From Porites lutea (Eukaryota; Cnidaria; Anthozoa; Scleractinia; Poritidae), in NCBI RefSeq assembly GCF_958299795.1, contig NC_133209.1:25082195-25146194 (forward strand): a DNA stretch of 64,000 bases. Direction: 5' to 3'. Of this stretch, positions 58,128 through 64,000 are shown piece by piece (the first letter of the stretch is position 1; each line of letters begins with the position of its first letter). The notes below the pieces were generated by a model that had not been told where the DNA came from, did no database searches, and worked only from the letters and a program-made list of their open reading frames with translations. A program made the translations under genes and the position numbers.

Positions 58128-58322
58128 TGTACAAGAATGAGAAACATGCAACAGAGCAAAACTGTCATGAAAGTGTTTGTATGGATTGTGAGTGCCTTTT
58201 TCATCTGTTGGGCATATATTGTACTCCAAAAACTATTTACATCTTTGCGTTTTACTAAAGATTCCTGCACGATTTTTGTTAGTTTGTTTTTCGACATTTT
58301 TTTCTCGTTGATGAGCTTCTGA
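58128..58322 (+). pseudogene. GPCR fragment F (TM6-TM7 of an E-type receptor)
   Basis: Closely matches codons for the end of loop 3, TM6 and ECL3 of gene E (60838-61020): MRNMQQSKTVMKVF, then FFICWAYIVLQKLF, where the TPLCVH segment of E is missing, then a degraded TM7 start. The 30 bases before it (58098-58127) instead match the E 5' flank at 59871-59900, so the fragment is a rearranged chimera, not a simple truncated gene. Confidence 0.85.
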
Positions 58323-58440
58323 ATCTTCTAATCACCCTGAGTTTCAAATGTCCTTCAACCGTATGACAGAAGCATTTGATTCAACAAGGCAAAAAACAAT
58401 AGAACCTCTTGATACCTGATACTTGGAGGGATTAAAATAG
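58303..58440. repeat. Inverted repeat with 59919-60056
   Basis: GTTGATGAGCTTCTGAATCT at the left is complementary to AGATTCAAAAGCTCATCAAG at about 60030, and the match runs about 137 bp, ending with GGAGGGATT/AATCCCTCC. The right arm is the 5' flank of gene E. The Tc1/mariner-like element lies between the arms. Confidence 0.85.
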
Positions 58441-58449
58441 TTTCCTGTA

Positions 58450-59860
58450 CAGTATGTTGCCAAGTATCCGGACACTTCAGTTTAACATTGCAATAACTTT
58501 CCTTTGTTAGTCGCAAGAGCTCTGAAATTTGGCCCAAAGAAAATCTATTTTATCCTCAATATGACAAAAGACAGTTTAACTTTTTTGCCTTTGTTTCCAT
58601 CGCGAAATTAATATTTTTCCAGAGCTCCTATGTTGCCCAGTATCCGGACACAACAATAACAACGTAATTGTACATAAATTTCGACAGGCAAGTGAAGTAT
58701 AATCTTCTCTTGCATTTGCTAAGTAGTCTGGCAATCGATTCCAATAATATATAACCTAGTATCGTGAAATAAAACATAACAAATGACTCGGGTATGGTGG
58801 GGAACGCGAGCGGTTGTTAAATGGCTTACTTCCTTGTCTAGGAACTTTTTCACTGATTTAAGGAAGACATCCGTGGACATGCCGAAGCCGCGGTTTTCTA
58901 GCTCAATTAGCCAATCTGCAAACGTATTTTTTTCGTCCTTTTTTATTAAAAAAAAAAAAACCTTGGGGAAGGGACCTCAATGCGACGGTCAAAGGTCACT
59001 CTCCTATTTAGTCTGACCTGCAGTGTTGATTTCTTCATGCTCAGTCCCCACAGACCCTACAATAAGCCTGCTTTTCTAGCACTAATTCCTCCTTCTTTCC
59101 CATCTCTCAAGCCATTTGAGACATTTTTCAGACCGTTGCAATCCCATTCTTGCAGTCACAACTGGAGAAAGTATGAGAATTCCAGGTTCAACTCCAACGC
59201 TTTCGGTAAAATATAGAAAATGCAGTCACACGAAACAAGAGGCGCACACGAAATCAAGTCGCCTCCGAATGAGTGAAGAAAATTTCCGTACGGAGTTGAG
59301 TACAATTACTTTTTACGACTTTATCATATATCCTAAGCTTTTATTATAGTTATAGATATGAAATAAATCTTATCCGGATAATGTACAAAGCTAATTCATC
59401 GATTTTGTACAGCAAAGAAAAAACTGTCCGGATACTGGGCACCTGACATCAATACTTAGTGAATGTTTCTGGGCTCCTTATTCCAAACAAATCGAATTTC
59501 AAGAAGAATTAATAAACTTTCTAAGAACCTGACTTCTTTAAGTATCTTCACTTTAAATATAAAACCGTTTCTTTGAAAATATCACTTATTACCTGCCCTT
59601 TTCACAGTAGCACTAAGTTTACTGCGCAGTAAACAGGGTAAATATTAGCCATGAAATGTTTATTCACCTGAACAGAACCGCGTCTTCTGCGACTGTTTCG
59701 CAAGCTTTCAACTCGCCAAAACCTTCATCTTAAAGCTGAAATTTTCAGCTTTCATTCGAAATACTTCGTTTACCGATAAGTGAAAAGGGCGCCTGAAAAA
59801 TTGAGTTTTTGTTTTAAGTGTCCGGATACTGGTACCGTCCGGATACTGGACAACATACTG
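58450..59860. mobile_element. Tc1/mariner-like TIR element, 1.41 kb, no transposase
   Basis: Starts CAGTATGTTG and ends CAACATACTG with TA on both sides. The motif AGTATCCGGACA occurs near both ends: twice at the left (about 58463 and 58637) and, in reverse, three times at the right (about 59427, 59819, 59837). The interior has short open frames (for example 58783-59016) without a DDE motif, so I call it non-autonomous. The inner motif pair (58637/59427) could mark a nested relative. Confidence 0.75.
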
Positions 59861-60142
59861 TACATTATTTCAGCGCGGTTTTGTGCATTATGACAGAAGC
59901 CCTATAAATCCAGTAGTTCAATCCCTCCAAGTATCAGGTATCAAGAGTTTCTACTTTTTTTTTCCTTGTTAAATCAAATGCTTCTGTCATCCGGTTGAAG
60001 GACGTTTGAAACTCAAGGTGATTAGAAGATTCAAAAGCTCATCAAGCACCTTCTTCGTTTACAGGTCGATCCTTTCATACAAACTAAAGAGGGCAGTCAC
60101 CCGACCAGTAGCCAGAAGACGGTAATAAACCAGAAAGGAAGC
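59861..60142 (+). other. 5' flank of GPCR E
   Basis: Holds the sequence duplicated at 58098-58127 (direct) and 58303-58440 (inverted). The promoter is expected here but I cannot define a TATA box or start site. The bases before the ATG read GAAAGGAAGC. Confidence 0.5.
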
Positions 60143-61165
60143 ATGAACAACTCCAGTTCTTATGGTTTTGAGCACCTTTCGGAATGTTCTTCCTTAGATT
60201 CCACCATACTTACATCCACTATTTCAATTGTTAGTATTGTGGCATTCGTCGGCAGCACCCTGGTGATACTAACTTTTCTACTCAGCCCCACCCTAAAGAC
60301 AAGCACGAACTATTTCATCGTCAACATGGCTATTTCTGATCTTCTGTCATCCTCCACAAATTGGCCCCTCTATGCAACTGAAGGAGTCCAATACAGCAAA
60401 CCTGCGATAGATGGCTCAACGGCTATCTTTGTTTGTAAACTGGGCCTTTTCTTCAGAGCTGTGTCTCAGGCTGTCTCAGTTCAAAGCCTGTTACTAATCG
60501 TTGTAGACAGATACATAGCTATCGTACTCCCGTTTAAGTCTATTTTAGTCACAGCTCGACTCAGAACTGCTCTCCAGTTATTCACTTGGGTGTTTGCGTT
60601 ATCAATAGCTTCACCATATGCATCGTCTATTCAAATTATTCAAGAAAATTATCAAACGTATTGTCGGAGTTTCGCTTCTTGGGGCAAGAAGAAGCAATTT
60701 ATCTTTTACGTGGTAGGATTTGCAGTATTCTACTGTGTTCCACTTATTTCCACGATTATCCTCCATTCAAGAATCATGAAATGCTTGAGACATACAAGAC
60801 CAGTAGAGGCTGAAGAAGAGGAACATACAAGAATACGAATGAGAAACATGCAACAGAACAAAACTGTCATGAAAGTGTTTGTCTGGATTGTGAGTGCCTT
60901 TTTCATCTGCTGGACTCCGCTTTGCGTACATATTGTACTCCAAAAGCTATTTACATCTTCGCGTCTTACTAAAGATTCGTGCATGATTTTTGTCAGTTTG
61001 TTTTTCTACATTTTTCCCTCCTTAAGCACAATAGTTAATCCCATAATTCTTTTTGCGTATAGTTCACGATTCTCGAGTGCTTTGCGAAACCTGTTCGCCT
61101 GTTTTACTTGTGGACCTTGCCTATGTTGCAGAGACAGGCGTATTGTACCAAACAGCAACTTGTGA
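60143..61165 (+). CDS. Class A (rhodopsin-like) GPCR E, intact, orphan
   Basis: Predicted plasma-membrane receptor of 340 residues in one exon, starting MNNSSSYGFE with an N-glycosylation site. Key residues: GS in TM1 (37-38), where class A normally has GN; D66 and W74 in TM2; C98 at the top of TM3 with C174 in loop 2; DRY at 122-124; an acidic loop 3 stretch (EAEEEE, 222-227); a canonical CWTP in TM6 (256-259); NPIILF at 299-304. The tail has many cysteines (FTCGPCLCC, likely palmitoylation). It is the only plus-strand receptor here and is more distant from A-D than they are from each other. Ligand unknown. Confidence 0.94.
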   Translation: MNNSSSYGFEHLSECSSLDSTILTSTISIVSIVAFVGSTLVILTFLLSPTLKTSTNYFIVNMAISDLLSSSTNWPLYATEGVQYSKPAIDGSTAIFVCKLGLFFRAVSQAVSVQSLLLIVVDRYIAIVLPFKSILVTARLRTALQLFTWVFALSIASPYASSIQIIQENYQTYCRSFASWGKKKQFIFYVVGFAVFYCVPLISTIILHSRIMKCLRHTRPVEAEEEEHTRIRMRNMQQNKTVMKVFVWIVSAFFICWTPLCVHIVLQKLFTSSRLTKDSCMIFVSLFFYIFPSLSTIVNPIILFAYSSRFSSALRNLFACFTCGPCLCCRDRRIVPNSNL

Positions 61166-61417
61166 GGATACAAGCAATGTATAATAGTATTGGACATGGG
61201 TTTATTCCTCCGTTTGCCTTGTGCATATTTGGAAATGAGTTGTATGTTTAGTTGTTAATGATTTTACCTGACTCATCGTTTTACCTTTATGTCAAAAAAA
61301 GCCGTAGGACAAATCAATGACAAATCCGTACATGAATTTTGACACAGAATCCTCCCGTTTCAATTTTCTTTCTCACATTTTCTTATTTATTCTACTTTAT
61401 CTTACGTTTCTTATTAT

Positions 61418-61418
61418 T

Positions 61419-61462
<44 letters not shown>

Positions 61463-61471
61463 CATCATCAT
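61418..61471. repeat. (ATT)n microsatellite
   Basis: About 54 bases, ending in ATCATCATC. Confidence 0.95.
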
Positions 61472-61687
61472 TAAATAGCCAACTGGTTGCCTTCCGCCAG
61501 TTGGGGTTTTTAATCCTGTTATGTTGTATTTGAATTATTTGTTTCTAAATATTTGAGTGGAGTGCCTGTAAATTAGCTGACTAGCTAAGTGCACCTTCCA
61601 CTATAAACATGCCTTTAACCTTTTTTTTTTTTTATGACAGTATGGGTGTTATATAGCAACAACTACCAGGGACGTCGAACGTGACCC

Positions 61688-61690
<3 letters not shown>

Positions 61691-61737
<47 letters not shown>
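61691..61737. repeat. (AAT)n microsatellite
   Basis: About 47 bases of pure AAT. Confidence 0.95.
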
Positions 61738-61739
<2 letters not shown>

Positions 61740-61954
61740 GTATATATAAATAAATAGACAAAATAGTAAAACGATAAATTTAAGAACATTCTACAACTAG
61801 TATTGCTAAATGTCCAAGTCTGTAGATTTCCTTAACCGCCGTTCATAAGACTGGTGTCGAAGCCGACCATGATGGACGTGTTTCAATCGCTCTGTTAAAA
61901 CTGCCCCGCCTTGGTCTCGAATATGGCCATTTCTCACAAAATAATAATTCAGTA

Positions 61955-62808
61955 ATGCCTAAAAATAAACCAAAAATATCCTGCGAAGCTCTCAAAGAAA
62001 GAAAAATGAAGTGTACACGCGAAGGAAGCTCACAAACAGACGAGGATGTCTTCGAGGACGACAGCCATGGACTGCCCAAAATACAAGTCAACAAATACTC
62101 GTCTCGCTGAAATTGATGAGAAGCTTGAAAGACTATTAAAGTTAAAAGACGAATTTGAAACCTACAAGAGCCGAGTTAAATCCCTCGAAGATGAACAGAA
62201 AAGCATGCAAGAAAGCCTCGGAAGTTAGATAACATTGCTGAACAACAGAAGACCACTGAAGCTTCACTTCAACGCGTCCAACGTGAACTCGCCGAATTGC
62301 AGCGCCATCATATTAAATTAAGAGTGTCACAGCCGCAGAGGTAATTTGAAATTCTATGGAATAAAAGAACGCGAGCATGAATCGAACGAAGACACAGAAG
62401 ACTTATTGAGGAAATTTTTACGTACCGACTTAAAGATCCCTAAAAAGGACGAGGAAAGTATTCAGTTCGATAGAGTGCACAGGGTATCAGCTCGTCGAGT
62501 ATCTTCTGGCACTACGAATTCTAAGCCGGCCACGACCGATTATTGTCAAGCTTTCCAGCTTCCACGACAAAGATTTTATTAAATCATTCATCAAAAACCT
62601 TACGAAAGGCCGCGATCTTGGAATTTCCGACGACTTTCCAAAGGAAGTAGAAGAAATGAGGAAAAAGCTGTACCCAGTATTAAAAGCCGCCAAGCAAGAA
62701 AAGCGTACTGCGTTTTTCAAGGTAGAAAGGCTAATTATGGATGGGTCGCTTTACCGCATCCCAGAGACAATTGCTTTCCCTCTCTACGGACATTTAATGG
62801 ACGTATAA
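61955..62808 (+). pseudogene. LINE ORF1 (coiled coil, RRM-like, C-terminal domain)
   Basis: RNA-binding chaperone-like protein of L1-type elements. It opens MPKNKPKISCEALKERK at 61955; the next frame has a coiled coil (LAEIDEKLERLLKLKDEF, from about 62100), then LAELQRHHIK. An RRM-like part begins GNLKFYGIKERE near 62340, and the C-terminal domain (DKDFIKSFIKNL, AKQEKRTAFFKVERL) ends at GHLMDV near 62808. At least three frame changes or stops separate these parts, so no intact protein is made. Architecture matches Transposase_22-type ORF1p. Confidence 0.8.
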
Positions 62809-63143
62809 ATTAGCTCAGAACATTTATGTCATTATTCACGGCCATATTTTAGGGGCCAGTAGTGTGTAGTAGTACTGAGTGCAGTAGCAGTTTTTACAAA
62901 CCAAATTAGCTCGATGCGCAGTCAGTCAACGCCGCTCAAATTCAGAGGTAAGTCATGGAGTTTTTGTTCGTATGTTTCGTGTTTTTGTTTTCTTTTTTGT
63001 TTCGTCTTAATATTTGTGCAGTCAATTTTGCTTCCCTTCCCTTAAGGGGAAAGCGATCCAGGCCATATAAATTTATACTTTTGTCTATGGATTGTGCCAC
63101 ACGTGAAAGAGAAACTATTTCATTTTATAATTGAGCAATAAAT

Positions 63144-63401
63144 ATGTCACTTAAGCTATTGACACTGAATGTAAGAGGGCTAAACAGTTCTAGAAAAAGA
63201 CGACAGGTTTTTCGATGGTTGCACCTGCAACGATCGGACATTATTTTCCTCCAAGAAACTTATTCTTTAACGGAAACTATAAAACGATGGGAGGCCGAGT
63301 GGGGTGGGAAAGTTGTAGCTAGCCACGGTACAACTCACAGTAAAGGAGTAATGGTCCTGTTTAACCAATCTAAATGTCTCTGTCAACAAAACCTTAGCTG
63401 A
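63144..63401 (+). pseudogene. LINE ORF2 N terminus: AP-type endonuclease, truncated
   Basis: Reads LKLLTLNVRGLNSSRKRRQV, then DIIFLQET and SKGVMVLFN, the first motifs of the apurinic endonuclease of L1/Tx1 elements (catalytic Asn in LNVRGL, Glu in LQET). It stops after 85 codons at 63401, at the edge of the internal deletion; the catalytic His/Asp half is missing. Confidence 0.85.
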
Positions 63402-63406
63402 TAAAA

Positions 63407-63620
63407 ATGTTCCAGCACAAAATTATTCACAATATTCTGTGCACTAAGAGCTTATTATTTAAAATGAAGAATGAAGACTCCTCACGCTGCCCTTTTTGCC
63501 CAGCAGATCATACCATCGTATATCTTTTCACTGAGTGCGCGCAAGCCACTTTGTTCTGGAAGGCGTTTCTGGATTGGGCCTCGCGCGTGGTGAACTCAAA
63601 ATTATCGCTTTCAATGGAAA
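63407..63620 (+). pseudogene. LINE ORF2 C terminus (zinc-binding tail)
   Basis: FQHKIIHNILCTKSLLFKMK followed by CPFCPADHTIVYLFTECAQA, the C-terminal CCHC-like region (zf-RVT type) of L1/Tx1 ORF2. It lies six bases after the endonuclease stop, so about 3 kb of ORF2, including all of the reverse transcriptase, is absent. Confidence 0.8.
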
Positions 63621-63623
63621 AGT

Positions 63624-64000
63624 GGGCGGGGAGGAGAGGGTAGGGGCGGGGAGGAGGTGATAAAATTTTTTGAAGGTGTTGTTTTTGTTGCAAGTGTCAT
63701 TAAAATGCATGAAATTCGAAGTAATTTAATCGTATTTACTCATTAGTGGCTTACGAAGCCAAGTGTTAAACTCGAAAACAGATGATTATGGGCTAAACGA
63801 AAACTGGACGCGGTCAGCAACATATATAAGAAGCTAATTTTATCACGAGCTAGGGAAACAAATTCATTAAAGATGTAAAATTTACCGTTAAGAGGTTTTA
63901 CGTAAAGAAAAATGGCAAGCTACGATCTTACTCTACGAAAAGGCGTTAACGACCTAATTTAAATTTTACCCTGCTCTGATCGGATTTAAACATCAACAGG
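63624..64000. repeat. Pieces of the GPCR-flank repeat at the window edge
   Basis: 63624-63810 is an inverted copy of 32731-32916 (same order of GATTATGGGC, CGAAAACAGATGAT, ATGCATGAAATTCGAA blocks). 63920-63996 matches 35780-35855 and 53690-53750 in direct orientation (GGCGTTAACGACCTAATTTA). The receptor cluster or its debris probably continues past the window. Confidence 0.8.

Larger units (their letters stand above)
61166..61954. other. Gene-free stretch with two triplet microsatellites
   Basis: Downstream of gene E. ATT runs at 61418-61471 and AAT runs at 61691-61737 bracket it as an inverted pair that could fold. 61800-61954 is probably the 5' part of the LINE that follows. Confidence 0.65.
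61955..63620 (+). mobile_element. L1/Tx1-like LINE, internally deleted and broken
   Basis: Non-LTR retrotransposon in plus orientation with ORF1, the endonuclease start of ORF2 and the extreme ORF2 C terminus, but no reverse transcriptase between. The 5' limit is uncertain (possibly near 61800). At the 3' side it passes directly into a sequence that is an inverted copy of 32731-32916; I see no poly-A tail. Confidence 0.85.

Noticed and set aside
58783-59349. Possible transposase of the Tc1/mariner-like element
   Set aside because: Three short overlapping frames with no helix-turn-helix or DDE pattern that I can see.
61339-61533. Leucine-rich membrane-like small protein
   Set aside because: Most of it is the ATT microsatellite read in another frame.

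Overview
The window looks like nuclear DNA of an anthozoan cnidarian, most likely a stony coral. This is inferred from a cluster of single-exon class A GPCR genes, AT-rich spacers, and a dense mix of BEL/Pao, Helitron, L1/Tx1-like, Harbinger-like and miniature DNA elements. No species can be fixed from sequence alone. All identity estimates were made by eye.

Host genes: every host gene I can support is a GPCR or a GPCR relic. On the minus strand these are A1 (5401-6489, intact), B1 (9464-10523, frameshifted), A2 (16956-18044, intact), B2 (3' part 21706-21977 and 5' part 30240-31023, split by a Helitron), C (34090-35130, intact) and D (51753-52777, broken). On the plus strand are fragment F (58128-58322) and the intact gene E (60143-61165). 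The minus-strand receptors form one subfamily with a degenerate TM6 CWxP motif; E keeps CWTP.

Layout: 2426-13976 and 13977-32619 are two copies of one tandem duplication of about 11.55 kb carrying A and B. Copy 2 was enlarged by a 0.74 kb foldback element and an 8.26 kb Helitron, and lacks a 1.9 kb piece of copy 1. The left 5.2 kb of the two copies is almost identical, while the right part is clearly more diverged, which points to later homogenisation. Gene C and its 5' flank (34090-36210, continuing at 43465) match gene D and its flank (51753-55800). A whole-looking BEL/Pao retrotransposon (36215-43459, two 415 bp LTRs that look identical, 5 bp target duplication) sits inside the C flank, and the D flank preserves the empty site. 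From 44.2 to 48.9 kb lie tandem units of about 1.5 kb.

The most striking feature lies in the first of those units (45112-46306). It is a foldback retroelement made of units of about 510 nt. Two units carry hammerhead ribozyme motifs and a third carries a disrupted one. One full unit is circularly permuted relative to another, and a 12 bp target duplication flanks the insertion. This fits a Penelope-like or retrozyme-type element copied from a concatemeric or circular RNA. The right end holds a Harbinger-like remnant, a tRNA-like promoter, a Tc1/mariner-like element flanked by inverted copies of the E gene 5' flank, and an internally deleted L1/Tx1-like LINE.
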